A DNA stretch of 64,000 bases from Ponticoccus litoralis (GTDB lineage Bacteria > Pseudomonadota > Alphaproteobacteria > Rhodobacterales > Rhodobacteraceae): positions 2,418,001 to 2,482,000 of the forward strand of contig NZ_JBDNCH010000002.1 of the NCBI RefSeq assembly GCF_039769985.1, read 5' to 3'. Every line of letters starts with the position of its first letter. The stretch's first letter is position 1. The position numbers were made by a program, and so were the translations under genes. The notes under the pieces were generated by a model. It made no database searches, had not been told where the DNA came from, and worked only from the letters and a program-made list of their open reading frames with translations. Positions 45,612 to 55,089 of this stretch are shown here, one piece after another.

Positions 45612-47135
45612 TCAGGCCTCCACATGGGCCACCTCCATGTCGTGGGCGCCGCCCATCATCAGGCCGATCTGTTCCATGTCCAGCTCCGCCACCGGGCGCA
45701 GCGCCGACAGCCGCCCCTCGTTCAGCGCGCCGAAGCGGTCCGAGACCTCCATCAGCTCGTCGAGGTCCTGGCTGATCACCACGACCGCGCTGCCCTTGGC
45801 CGCCAGATCCAGGATCTGCTGCCGGATGAAGGCCGCCGCCGCCGCGTCCACACCCCATGTCGGCTGGTTGATCACCAGCACCTCGGGGGCCTGCAGGATC
45901 TCGCGGCCCACCACGTATTTTTGCAGGTTGCCGCCCGAAAGCGCCCGCGCCGCCGTGTGCACGCCGGGCGTGCGCACGTCGAAGCGCTGGATCACCTCTT
46001 CGGCAAAGCCCTTGGCCTTGCCCCAGGAGATGAAGCCCCGGCTCAGCAGGCCCCTGCGCCGTGCCGCCGTCAGCACGCCGTTCTCCAGAAGGCTCATGTC
46101 GGGGGCCGCCGCATGGCCCAGCCGCTCTTCCGGCGCCGACAAGAGCCCCGCCGCCCGCCGCGCCACCGGCCCCTGCCGGCTGATGTCCGCGCCCTTCAGG
46201 CAGACCGAGCCCGCGGGCGCCAGCCGCTCTCCCGACAGCGCCGCCAGCAATTCGTCCTGCCCGTTCCCGGCCACGCCGCCAAGGCCCAGCACCTCGCCCG
46301 CGCGCACCTCGAACGAAATCTCCCGCAAGGGCGTCCCGAAAGCCCCCGGCGCGGGCAGCGACAAGCCGCGCACCGCCAGCAGCACCGCGCCCTTCTCGAC
46401 GCCGCGCGCCTCGGGGGTGGCAAAACTGCTGCCCACCATCATCTCGGCCATTTCCCGTGCCGTGGTCTCGCGCGGGATGCAGGTGTCGACCTTCTTGCCC
46501 AGCCGCAGGATCGTCGCCGTGTCGCAAAGCGCCCGGATCTCTTCCAGCTTGTGCGAGATATAGAGGATCGAGGTCCCCTCGGCGCGCAGGGTGTTCAGCG
46601 TCTCGAAGAGGATCTCGACCTCCTGCGGGGTCAGCACGCTCGTCGGCTCGTCCATGATCAGCAGGCGCGGGTTCTGCAGCAGGCAGCGGATGATCTCGAC
46701 CCGCTGCCGCTCGCCCGCCGAAAGCGTGCCGACGGTCCGCGAGGGATCCAGCGGCAGGCCGTAGGTCTCCGAGACCTCGCGGATCTGCCGCGCCAGCTGC
46801 GTCATGGGGGGCGGGGCTTCCATCCCCAGCGCCACGTTCTCGGCCACGTCCAGCGCGTCGAAAAGCGAGAAGTGCTGGAACACCATGGCCACGCCGGTCC
46901 GCCGCGCGTCCGAGGGCTTGGAGGGCGCGAAATCCGCCCCGTCCCATGTCATCTCGCCCCGGTCCGGCATCACCAGGCCGAAGATCATCTTGACCAGCGT
47001 CGACTTGCCCGCGCCGTTCTCGCCCAGCAGGGCGTGAATCTCGCCCTTGCCGATGTCGAAGGACACGGCGTCGTTGGCCACGACGCCGGGGTAGGCCTTG
47101 GTCAGGCCCCGGATGCTGAGGAGTGTATCGGCCAC
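45612..47135 (-). CDS. ABC transporter ATP-binding protein, duplicated (nucleoside/purine type)
   Basis: A 507-residue protein with two ATPase domains. First domain: Walker A GENGAGKSTL near residue 38, signature LSAGERQRVEI, Walker B LLIMDEPTSVLTP. Second domain has a degenerate Walker A (GVAGNGQDELLAAL), signature LSGGNLQKYVV and VLVINQPTWGVD in place of a canonical Walker B, as is normal for the Mgl/Yuf-type fused ATPases. The GTG start at 47135 lies inside the end of xdhC (34-bp overlap), tying the importer to the xanthine dehydrogenase genes. Confidence 0.92.
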   Translation of the reverse strand: MADTLLSIRGLTKAYPGVVANDAVSFDIGKGEIHALLGENGAGKSTLVKMIFGLVMPDRGEMTWDGADFAPSKPSDARRTGVAMVFQHFSLFDALDVAENVALGMEAPPPMTQLARQIREVSETYGLPLDPSRTVGTLSAGERQRVEIIRCLLQNPRLLIMDEPTSVLTPQEVEILFETLNTLRAEGTSILYISHKLEEIRALCDTATILRLGKKVDTCIPRETTAREMAEMMVGSSFATPEARGVEKGAVLLAVRGLSLPAPGAFGTPLREISFEVRAGEVLGLGGVAGNGQDELLAALSGERLAPAGSVCLKGADISRQGPVARRAAGLLSAPEERLGHAAAPDMSLLENGVLTAARRRGLLSRGFISWGKAKGFAEEVIQRFDVRTPGVHTAARALSGGNLQKYVVGREILQAPEVLVINQPTWGVDAAAAAFIRQQILDLAAKGSAVVVISQDLDELMEVSDRFGALNEGRLSALRPVAELDMEQIGLMMGGAHDMEVAHVEA

Positions 47136-48034
47136 TCTGTTCTGTCCCTCGTTTGCAACGAAACTATTTGCGCGGCGACCCCGATGGCAATGGCCTGCGG
47201 ATGCTTGCCCAGAGCTTTCTGCCCGATCGGGCAGCAGATGCGCGCGATTTCGGCAGATGTGTGGCCCAAAGACTGCAAGCGTCGGGAAAAGCGCGCTTTC
47301 TTGGTCTCCGACCCGATCAGCCCGGCAAAGCCGAAGCCGTGCCGCAAGAGCGCGTGGCACAGGTCGAGGTCCAGCGCGTGGCTGTAGGTCAGGATCAGGT
47401 GCGCGGCGGTCCGGGGCGCCATCGCGACGGCGCGCACCGGCTCGGCCACCGGCAGTGGGGTGACGCCCTCGGCGACCGTTTCGGGGAAGCGCTCCGGCCC
47501 GGTGTCCAGCCAGGTGACGGCGAGGTCGGGCAGCGGCGCCAGCACATCGACCACGGCGCGGCCCACGTGGCCCGCCCCCCAGACCCAGACCGGCAGCGTG
47601 GGGTGCCGCACCGGCTCCACCATCCAGCCCTGCAGCAGCTGCGGCGCCGGGGCCTCTCCGCGCGCGCGCGCCCGGTCGATCAGGCGCTGCACCGCCAGTG
47701 GCCTGTCGCCGGGACCGCGCGCGATCACGGTCTCGTCCAGCGCCGCCACCGCGGCGGCATCGTAGTGTTCCGTCAGCAGCGTCACCGCCCCGCCGCAGCA
47801 CTGGCCCAGCCCCGGCCCCAGCGGATGCCGTGTCAGCCCCTGCCGCGTCAGGGCCGCCTGCGCCGCTTGATACTCCAGCGCGCCGCCGCCGATGGTGCCG
47901 GACTGCCCGCCCACCCAGACCAGCATGGCCGCACCGACCTCGCGCGGCGATGACCCGGCCACCTCGGCCACCACGACGCGGGCGACCCGGCCATGGGCGG
48001 CCACCGCCCGTCGCAGGCCCTGAAGGTCAAACAC
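47102..48034 (-). CDS. xdhC: Xanthine dehydrogenase accessory protein XdhC
   Basis: A 310-residue XdhC. The N-terminal domain has VVVAEVAGSSPREVGAAMLV and GTIGGGALEYQA, with GLGQCCGGAV (Cys pair implicated in molybdenum cofactor handling); the C-terminal Rossmann-like domain has VWGAGHVGRAVVDVL and LTYSHALDLDLCHALL ... GLIGSETKKARF. XdhC binds molybdenum cofactor, promotes its sulfuration and inserts it into XdhB. GTG 48034 is embedded in the last codons of xdhB, so the genes are translationally coupled. Confidence 0.93.
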   Translation of the reverse strand: MFDLQGLRRAVAAHGRVARVVVAEVAGSSPREVGAAMLVWVGGQSGTIGGGALEYQAAQAALTRQGLTRHPLGPGLGQCCGGAVTLLTEHYDAAAVAALDETVIARGPGDRPLAVQRLIDRARARGEAPAPQLLQGWMVEPVRHPTLPVWVWGAGHVGRAVVDVLAPLPDLAVTWLDTGPERFPETVAEGVTPLPVAEPVRAVAMAPRTAAHLILTYSHALDLDLCHALLRHGFGFAGLIGSETKKARFSRRLQSLGHTSAEIARICCPIGQKALGKHPQAIAIGVAAQIVSLQTRDRTEWPIHSSASGA

Positions 48035-50489
48035 CGCGCGCCCGCCGGATCGCTTCCAGCACATGCTCCGCCGTGGCGGGCGCCTCGAGATCCGGGTAGG
48101 CGGACCCGCAGGCCGCCACCGCATCCGACAGGGCGAGGAAGGCAGAGATGCCGTGCATGAAGGGCGGCTCTCCCACCGCCTTGGACCGGTAAACCGTCGG
48201 CTCGCGGTTCTGGCCGTCCCAGAGCGCCACGTTGAAGACCGGCGGGCGGTCGGAACAGGCGGGGATCTTGTAGGTCGAGGGCGCATGCGTCCGCAGGGCG
48301 CCCTTGTCGTCCCAGACCAGTTCCTCGGTGGTCAGCCAGCCCGCGCCCTGCACGTAGCCGCCCTCGATCTGGCCGCGATCCAGCGCCGGGTTCAGCGAGG
48401 CGCCGCAGTCGTGCAGGATGTCGCTGCGCAGGATGCGGTTCTCGCCGGTCAGCGTGTCGACGACGACCTCGGTGCAGGACACCCCGTAGGCGAAGTAGTA
48501 AAAGGGCCGCCCCTGTCCGCGCTGCCGGTCCCACTGGATCTTCGGCGTCTTGTAGAAACCGGTCGCCGACAGGCTCACCCGGCCACTGGTAACACAGCGC
48601 GGCAGCCTCGGCGAAGCTCATCTCCCGCCCGCCGACCACGACGCGGCCGCCGTCGAAGGCCACCGTGTCGACGGAACACTGGTGCAGCTCCGCCAGATAG
48701 GCGGCCATCCGGGCCACGATCGCGTCGCAGGCCGGGGCCACCGCCGCGCCGTTCAGGTCCGACCCCGAAGAGGCCGCCGTGGCCGAGGTATTGGGCACCT
48801 TGGCGGTGTCCGTGGCGGTGATCCGTGCCGCCTCAAGGGGCACGCCAAAGCGGCTTGCCGCCACCTGCGCGACCTTCTGGAACAGCCCCTGTCCCATCTC
48901 GGTGCCGCCGTGGTTCATGGCGATGGAGCCGTCCTGGTAGACATGCACCAGCGCCCCGGCCTGGTTGAGATGCGTCAGCGTGAAGGAGATCCCGAACTTC
49001 ACCGGCGTCAGCGCGATGCCGCGCTTCAGCACCGGGTTCGCGGCATTCCACGCGGCCACCGCCTCGCGCCGCGCCGCGTAACCGCAGGACGCGACCAGCG
49101 CCCCGGTCATCTCGTGCAGGATGAAATCCTCGACCGGCTGCCCGTAGGGCGTGGTCTGCACAGTCCCGGAGGCCACCGGCCCGCCGCGATCCTCCGGCCC
49201 CTCCGGCCCCCGCGCGAGGCCAGGTCCGCGCCCGCAGGCGCTTCGCCCTCCGCCGCGGAATCCTCCTTCTCATTCTTCTGTCCGGAAATATCCCGGGGGG
49301 CTCCGCAGGAGCGGGGGGCAGAGCCCCCCTCTGCGGATCCGCCTCAGCCCCGCCGTAGTAGTTCACCCGCCGCACCGCCAGCGGGTCGCGTCCAAGCGCG
49401 TGGGCGATATGGTCCATCACCCGCTCGATCCCCAGCATGCCCTGCGGGCCGCCGAAACCGCGATAGGCGGTGGCGCTCTGGGTGTTGGTCTTCAGCCGGT
49501 GGCTTTCGATCCGGCAGGCGGGCAGCCAGTAGGCGTTGTCCGCGTGCAGCATCGCGCGGTCGGCCACCGGCAGCGAGAGGTCCTGCGCCCAGCCGCAGCG
49601 CGCGTATTGCACGAATTCGACCCCGGCGATGCGGCCCTCGTCGTCGAAGCCGACCGCGTAGTCGATGCGGAAATCGTGGCGCTTGCCGGTGATGGTGAAA
49701 TCGTCGTCCCGGTCGTAGCGCATCTTCGCGGGTCGCCCGGTCTCGGAAGCCACCACCGCGCAGGCGATGGCCAGCGCATTGCCCTGGCTTTCCTTGCCGC
49801 CGAAGCCGCCGCCCATGCGGCGGGTTTCCACCCGGACGTCGTGCATGTTCAGGTGCAGCGCGTGTGCGACCTTGTGCTGGATCTCGGTCGGATGCTGGGT
49901 CGAGGCATGCACCAGCATCCCGCCGTCTTCCTGCGGGAAGGCCAGCGCGGCACTGGCCTTCGAGGTAGAAATGTTCCTGCCCGCCCATGTCGAGGCTGCC
50001 GGACAGGTTGTGCGGGGCCTCGGCGATGGCGCCGTCCGCATCGCCGCGCTGCCAGATCACCGGACCGGCTTCGAAGCGGCTGTCGGCCTCCAGCGCCTCT
50101 TCGATGGACAGGATCGCGTCGCGGGCGGCGGTCTCGATCTTCGCCAGGCGGGCGGCGCGGCGGGCGGCGAGATGCGAGCTTGCCGCGACAAGGAAGACCG
50201 GCTGGCCGAGGTAGTGCAGGCTGCCCCCGGACAACAGCGGCTCGTCGTGGTTCGAGGGTGAGCAGTCGCAGTTCGACGGCAGGTCGGCGCGGGTCCAGAC
50301 TTTTACGACGCCGGGGGCCGCGCGCACCGCCTCGAGGTCGAGGCTGGTGATCCGCCCCGCCGCGATGGGGGAGAGGCCGAAGGCGAGGTGCAGGCAGTTC
50401 GCGGGCGTCGGAATGTCGTCGACGTAGCGCGCGGCGCCGGTCACATGCAGGCGGGCGGCGTCGTGGGGAAGGGGTTTGGCGACGCTCAT
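48027..50489 (-). CDS. xdhB: Xanthine dehydrogenase molybdopterin-binding subunit XdhB, frameshifted and carrying an internal palindromic element
   Basis: About 819 codons when corrected, roughly 40 more than I expect for XdhB. Family motifs in order: ARYVDDIPTPANCLHLAFG, GGQEHFYLEGQ (active-site Glu region), RRMGGGFGGKESQ, SATAYRGFGGPQGM and, late, KAVGEPPFMHG. It oxidises hypoxanthine/xanthine at the molybdenum centre. Extra bases at 49952 and 48585 (both CACTGG for CCTGG) break the frame. A third shift falls in or next to a dispersed palindromic element (49262-49332) inserted between NYYGG and TTPYGQPVEDF. That insert adds proline/arginine-rich residues to a loop; whether the protein tolerates it is open. 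Confidence 0.88.
49262..49332 (-). repeat. Dispersed palindromic element, copy 7, inside xdhB
   Basis: On the minus strand: GGGGGGCTCTGCCCCCC, GCTCCTGCGGAGC inner repeat, CCCCCCGGGATATTTCCGG and ACAGAAGAATG. All element parts are present. It lies in the coding region of xdhB, in the same direction as the gene, where relatives have only a short loop. Confidence 0.8.
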
Positions 50490-50518
50490 GCCGGGGCCTC
50501 CGGGAGGGTGGCCCGGGC

Positions 50519-50692
50519 GCGGGCCGGACCCGTGGCACAGAGGCGGGAAACCCCTTCCGCGCGCTTCACGTCAGCCGGGCGCACGGGGGCCGCGGCGGGG
50601 GCCCGTCCCGCGACAGGGGCGGCGGCGCGGGCGGCGGGCCGGGTACGGGCCGGACCTGTGGCGGATGAAACGGAGGAGCCTTTCGCGCGCAT
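50519..50692. repeat. Imperfect direct repeat between xdhA and xdhB
   Basis: The 289-bp gap between xdhA stop and xdhB start contains two related stretches of about 50 bases (50519-50569 and 50645-50692), each beginning CGGGCCGGACC-GTGGC and ending TTCGCGCGC-like. A 98-codon low-complexity frame spans the gap on the minus strand but has no family pattern and is not annotated as a gene. Confidence 0.5.
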
Positions 50693-50778
50693 CCCGGCGG
50701 GTCTTGCGCATGGGGGAGGGGTCTGATGCGCCATGGCAGGCGTTGTCCTGCGCCCGGGGAGCTGTTGCGGTTGCGGGC

Positions 50779-52180
50779 TCATGCGGTCACCTCCAGCACC
50801 GATTGCGCGCCGCCGTGGTCGGCGAGGAAGTAGCGCGTCAGCATGTTGCGGGCGGTCTCCCGCCGGTAGGCCGCGCTGGCGCGCATGTCCGAGAGCGGCT
50901 CGAAATCCTGCGCCCAGGCATCGCGGGTGGCCTCGACGGTCTCCATGGTCCAGGGCTGGCCGGTCAGGGCGGCCTCGACCGCCGCGGCGCGTTTCGGCAC
51001 GCCCGCCATGCCGCCGAAGGCGATGCGGGCGCCGGTGACGCGGTCGTCCTCGACAGTGACGTTGAAGGCGCCGCAGACCGCCGAGATGTCCTGATCGAAG
51101 CGTTTCGACAGCTTGTAGACCTTCAGCCGGGGCGCCGAGGCGGGCAGCGAGACGGCCTCGACGAACTCTCCGGGGGCACGGTCCTGCTGGCCGTAGGACA
51201 GGAAGAAATCCTCGATGGCGAGGTCGCGCCGGGTGTCGCCGTGGCGCAGGTGCAGCGTGGCGTCGAGCGCGATCAGCGCCGGCGGGTTGTCCCCGATGGG
51301 TGAGCCATTGGCGATGTTGCCGCCGATGGTCGCCGCCGCCCGGACCTGCGCCGAGCCGTAGCGGCGGATCATCTCGGCATAGGAGGGATGGTGGCGGCGC
51401 ATCAGGTCCAGCACCCGGTCCATGGTCACACCCGCGCCGATGGTCAGCACGCCGTCGCGTTCCTCGATCCCCTGCAGGTCGCGGCAGCGGTTGAGGAAGA
51501 TCACCTGGTCGGGCTGGCGCAGCTGCTTGGTGACCCAGAGGCCGACATCGGTGGCGCCCGCCACCAGAGTGGCAGTGGGGTTGGCGGCGTAGAGCCGGGC
51601 GAGGTCATCGGCGGATTCGGGGGCATGGAAGGTCAGAGGGGGCTCTGCCCCCGCTGCGCTCCCCCGGGATACTTCCGGACAGAAGAAATCCGAGGTCCGG
51701 TTGCAGCCAGTCGGGGATGGGCGCGCTCTCGGCGGCCTTTGCGGCGCGCACGATGGGGGCGTAGCCGGTGCAGCGGCAGAGGTTGCCCGCCAGCGCGTCG
51801 TCGTGGCCGGTGTCGCCATTGAGATGGGCCGTGGCCATCGACGCGATGAAGCCCGGCGTGCAGAAGCCGCATTGCGAGCCGTGGTGCTCGATCATGGCCT
51901 GCTGGACCGGGTGAAGCTGTCCCCCCGGGCCCGAGATCCCCTCGACCGTGCGGATCGCCTTGCCGTGCAGCTGGGGCAGGAAGAGGATGCAGGCGTTGAG
52001 CGCGCGCGCCTTGCCCGCTTCGGTGACCATGACCGTGCAGGCGCCGCAATCGCCTTCGTTGCAGCCTTCCTTGGTGCCGGTCAGCCCGCGGGTTTCGCGC
52101 AGCCAGTCCAGAAGCGTGACCGTCGGGGCCACATCGGCGAGGTGCACGCTCTCTCCGTTCAGAAGAAAGGTGATGTCCAT
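50779..52180 (-). CDS. xdhA: Xanthine dehydrogenase small subunit XdhA (2Fe-2S and FAD domains), with internal palindromic element and frameshift
   Basis: About 466 residues after correction. The N-terminal ferredoxin domain binds one 2Fe-2S cluster (GCNEGDCGACTVM plus a distal Cys) and the next domain the second (HGSQCGFCTPGF, LCRCTGYAPI). The FAD domain has ATLVAGATDVGLWVTKQL and ATIGGNIANGSPIGD, and ends with KLSKRFDQDISAVCGAF. Electrons pass from XdhB to FAD and NAD+. A one-base frame change falls in a dispersed palindromic element (51631-51691) occupying the linker between the iron-sulfur and FAD domains (after PDWLQPDLG, before LTFHAPESADDL). A split into two genes is the alternative, but no start codon suits a separate FAD subunit. 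Confidence 0.88.
51631..51691 (+). repeat. Dispersed palindromic element, copy 8, inside xdhA linker
   Basis: On the plus strand (antisense to xdhA): GGGGGCTCTGCCCCC, GCTGCGC, TCCCCCGGGATACTTCCGG, ACAGAAGAAATCC. Compared with copy 7 it is the same unit in the opposite orientation relative to its host gene. Confidence 0.8.
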
Positions 52181-52576
52181 GTCGAAAACCCGCCGCCTTA
52201 CCGGTTTTGCCCCATCCGGGGGTGTGCGCCTTCGATGCGGCGTAGAAAGCGCACGTGTGACCCTGACGCGGTCAGGCTAGGCGGGGGCAAATGGCCTTGG
52301 CAAGGGTTTTCTGCCGCGTTTCTCATCGCTTGGAGGCGCTTTGCCCCTTGCGCAGGCTTGCGGTGCCGGGCACGGAAAACCCTGCCCGTGCGGGTTTGGC
52401 GCTTCGGGGCAGGGCCCCTGTCAGGCGGTCCGAGGGGGGAAGGGTCCGGTGCGCCGCCTGCTTGCGCGGCGGGGCCTGCCGCCCCCGGGTTGCGGGGGCG
52501 CACCGGGGAGCGCGCGCCTTGTCTCGTGGGCACCGGGACGGGCCATCGCCGCTCCGGTGCCCGGTTTGCCCGCCTG
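52181..52576. other. Gene-free stretch upstream of xdhA
   Basis: 396 GC-rich bases between the xdhA start and the marR stop. No coding frame has family features. It must hold the promoter of the xdh/ABC operon; no clear boxes seen. Confidence 0.5.
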
Positions 52577-53197
52577 TCAGCCCGCTGTTTCGTCGCGGTC
52601 GGGCATGCCAAGGTCGGCGATCGACTCGCGCAGCTTGGCGATCTCGTCGGCGACCTCCTCGGAGGGGTGGGCCGCCGTTTCGGACCAGGCGCTGAAGCGT
52701 TCGAGCAGCGGCAGGAAGGTGCGGATCTCTTCCGCTGTCCAGCCCTGCAGGTAGCTGCCCATGGTCAGGAACTTGTAGGTCCGCACCGCCTCGACGACCC
52801 GCTCGCCCCTGTCCGTCAGTTCCAGAACGGTGCGGCGCGCGTCCGCCTGGCTGACCGCCCGGCGCAGCAGGCCGCGCGCGATCAGGTCCGATGTCATGCG
52901 GCTGGCCCGCGAGGGGTCGATGTTCAGGCGCTGGGCGACCGTGGAGACCATGGTCTCGCCGGTCTCCTCGTCGCGAAACTCGTTCTCGGGCGCCCGGACC
53001 GCCATGAGCACGTCGAGCTGCGGCAGGTCGACCGGCAGGCCGAGTTCGGCAAGGGCGCGGTGGCCGAGCTCTCGTTTGAAGACCTTGCGGCGCCAGACCT
53101 GCAGCACAGCGTCAATGTCCAGAGCCGCCTGGCTGGAATCCTCACTGATCCCGGCCTGTGCGAGTTCCTCTTTCAGACGCTTGTCCCGTTCGGCCAT
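52577..53197 (-). CDS. MarR-family transcriptional regulator
   Basis: A 206-residue MarR protein, longer than the usual 140-170 because of an N-terminal helix (KRLKEELAQAGISEDSSQ) and an acidic C-terminal extension. The winged helix shows STVAQRLNIDPSRASRMTSDLIARGLLRRAVSQADARRTVLELTDRGERVV. AAGGAGG precedes the ATG. Divergent from a DHA2 multidrug transporter whose promoter overlaps a dyad, so it is the likely repressor of that pump, released by aromatic or drug ligands. Confidence 0.9.
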   Translation of the reverse strand: MAERDKRLKEELAQAGISEDSSQAALDIDAVLQVWRRKVFKRELGHRALAELGLPVDLPQLDVLMAVRAPENEFRDEETGETMVSTVAQRLNIDPSRASRMTSDLIARGLLRRAVSQADARRTVLELTDRGERVVEAVRTYKFLTMGSYLQGWTAEEIRTFLPLLERFSAWSETAAHPSEEVADEIAKLRESIADLGMPDRDETAG

Positions 53198-53210
53198 GGA
53201 GCCTCCTTTT

Positions 53211-53251
53211 AATTGCGTGCGCTTGACATGTAATTGACTGGGTCACATATT
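53211..53251 (+). promoter_or_regulatory. Promoter of the MFS pump overlapped by a MarR-type dyad
   Basis: TTGACA (53223-53228) and CATATT (53246-53251) are spaced by 17 bases, a good sigma-70 pair. AATTGC (53211) and GTAATT (53230-53235) form an imperfect 25-base dyad spanning the -35 box, suitable for repression by the divergent MarR protein. Confidence 0.6.
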
Positions 53252-53357
53252 TAGGCCCATCCCCATTCTGCGGCAATCCGTGCCTTTTTGTCACGCACCT
53301 ATGTCAGGCACCGAAGGCCGCGGATGTCCGGGTTCACGCCTGAAGAGACGCCGTTTC

Positions 53358-54893
53358 ATGACCGCCACCGACCCCGCCGCCGCCTCCGGCGATGCACCGA
53401 CCTCCGCCGCCTATGTCGAGCCGCCCGACCGGGCCACCGTGCGCCTTGTCCTTGCCGCCGTCGCCGCGACGCTGCTTTTCGCCTCGCTGGGGCAGACCAT
53501 CGTCTCGACCGCAATGCCGGTCATGGTCGCGGATCTGGGCGGCATGGATCACATCACCTGGGTCATCACCGCCTATCTTCTGGCCTCGACCATCGCGTCG
53601 CCGATGGCGGGCAAGCTGGGCGACATGTACGGGCGCAAGCTGGTGCTGCAATCGGGGATCGCGGTCTTCGTCCTTGGCGCGGTGATCGCCGGGACCGCCG
53701 CCAGCATGGGGCAGGTGATCGCCGGGCGGCTTGTGCAGGGTTTCGGCGCGGGCACGCTGATCGTGACCGCCATGGCCACGGTCGGGGACCTTCTGCCGCC
53801 GCGCCAGCGCGGCATGGCGCAGGGTGTGCTTGGGGCGGCCTTCGGCGTGTCCACCGTGATCGGGCCGCTCCTGGGCGGTTTCATCGTGCAGAACTGGCAC
53901 TGGCACTGGATCTTCTTCGTCAACCTGCCCGTCGGCGCGCTGGCCTTTGTTGTCATTCTCGTCGCCCTGCCGCGCCGCACGGAACGGCAGGAGCGCCGGG
54001 TCGACTACGCCGGGGCCGCCCTTCTGGCGACCATGCTGGCAAGCGTGGTGCTGCTGCCCAACGCCGTCGGAGAGGGGGCCGGATGGGCCTCTCTGCAGGT
54101 CGGTGCGCTGGCGGTGCTGGGCGCGCTGGCGCTGGCGGGCTTCGTGCTGGTCGAAGGCCGCGCCAAAGAGCCGATCCTGCCGCTCAGCCTGTTCCGCAAC
54201 AACACCTTCCTGGTGGTGAACGCGGTGGGTTTCCTCGTCGGCATGGGCATGTTCGGCACCATCACCTTCCTGCCGCTGTTCCTTCAGGTGGTGAAGGGCG
54301 TGTCGCCGACGAACTCGGGTCTCTTCCTGGTGCCGATGATGGGCGGGCTGATCTTCGCCTCGACCATGGCGGGCCGGGTGATGTCGAGGACCGGGCGCTA
54401 CAAGCTGATGCCGACGCTTTCGACCGGGCTGCTGGCGGTGGCGCTGGTGTCGCTGTCCAATCTTTCTGCGGAGAGCCCGCTGTGGTTCATCGCCGCCGCT
54501 CTGGTGCTGGTCGGGCTGGGCCTTGGCCCGGTCTTCTCGGTCGGCGTGGCGGCGATCCAGAACGCCATCCCGGGCTCGATGATGGGCGTGGGCACCGCCT
54601 CGGCCAACATGTTCCGGCTGATCGGCGGCTCTATCGGCACCGCCGCCTTCGGCGCGGTCTTCTCCGCCGGGCTGGCGCGCAACCTGTCAGGCCATATGCC
54701 CGGCGCGGAGGCGGGCGGCCTGCGCTCGATCGGCGCCGAGACCCTGCGCGCCCTGCCGCCCGAGGCGCAGCTGCGCGTGATGGAGGGCTTTTCCGAGGCG
54801 CTGCACCCGGTCTTCTGGATCGCGGCTCTGGCGGCGCTGCTGGCCTGCCTGATGTCGACGCAGCTGCGTGAACTTCCGTTGTCAGGGGCCTGA
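53358..54893 (+). CDS. MFS transporter, DHA2 family (EmrB/QacA-like multidrug exporter)
   Basis: A 511-residue major facilitator with about fourteen hydrophobic helices, the number typical of DHA2 drug:H+ antiporters. Motif A-like GKLGDMYGRKLVL follows helix 2, and the motif C-like GAAFGVSTVIGPLLGGFI marks drug exporters in helix 5. ATG 53358 is preferred over an upstream in-frame GTG (53280). Divergent from marR and followed by a strong terminator, so monocistronic. Inner membrane; substrate unknown. Confidence 0.9.
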   Translation: MTATDPAAASGDAPTSAAYVEPPDRATVRLVLAAVAATLLFASLGQTIVSTAMPVMVADLGGMDHITWVITAYLLASTIASPMAGKLGDMYGRKLVLQSGIAVFVLGAVIAGTAASMGQVIAGRLVQGFGAGTLIVTAMATVGDLLPPRQRGMAQGVLGAAFGVSTVIGPLLGGFIVQNWHWHWIFFVNLPVGALAFVVILVALPRRTERQERRVDYAGAALLATMLASVVLLPNAVGEGAGWASLQVGALAVLGALALAGFVLVEGRAKEPILPLSLFRNNTFLVVNAVGFLVGMGMFGTITFLPLFLQVVKGVSPTNSGLFLVPMMGGLIFASTMAGRVMSRTGRYKLMPTLSTGLLAVALVSLSNLSAESPLWFIAAALVLVGLGLGPVFSVGVAAIQNAIPGSMMGVGTASANMFRLIGGSIGTAAFGAVFSAGLARNLSGHMPGAEAGGLRSIGAETLRALPPEAQLRVMEGFSEALHPVFWIAALAALLACLMSTQLRELPLSGA

Positions 54894-54917
54894 CTCTCCC
54901 GTCCCTGACACGCGGCT

Positions 54918-54955
54918 GGCCGGCTCCTTCCTCCAAACGGGAGCCGGCCTTTTTT
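54918..54955 (+). terminator. Rho-independent terminator after the MFS gene
   Basis: GGCCGGCTCC pairs with GGAGCCGGCC (54918-54927 with 54940-54949) and is followed by six T residues. Confidence 0.92.
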
Positions 54956-55089
54956 ATGGCGGTGGCCCGGCGCCGGTGATGGCCGGGGGCAACGGGGGCG
55001 CCTTGGTGGTGCCCCGGGGCCGAGAGACCCGGCGGTCGGGGCTCTGGCCGAAGGCGCGCCCCCGGCGCGGGCGATCCCGTGGCGCAGCC

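Noticed and set aside
50486..50782. 98-codon minus-strand frame between xdhA and xdhB
   Set aside because: Ala/Pro/Arg low complexity, contains an imperfect direct repeat, no family pattern.
51605..52180. A separate small 2Fe-2S subunit gene distinct from an FAD subunit gene
   Set aside because: The frame stops shortly after the palindromic element, but no suitable start codon or ribosome site precedes the FAD domain, and XdhA is normally one protein.
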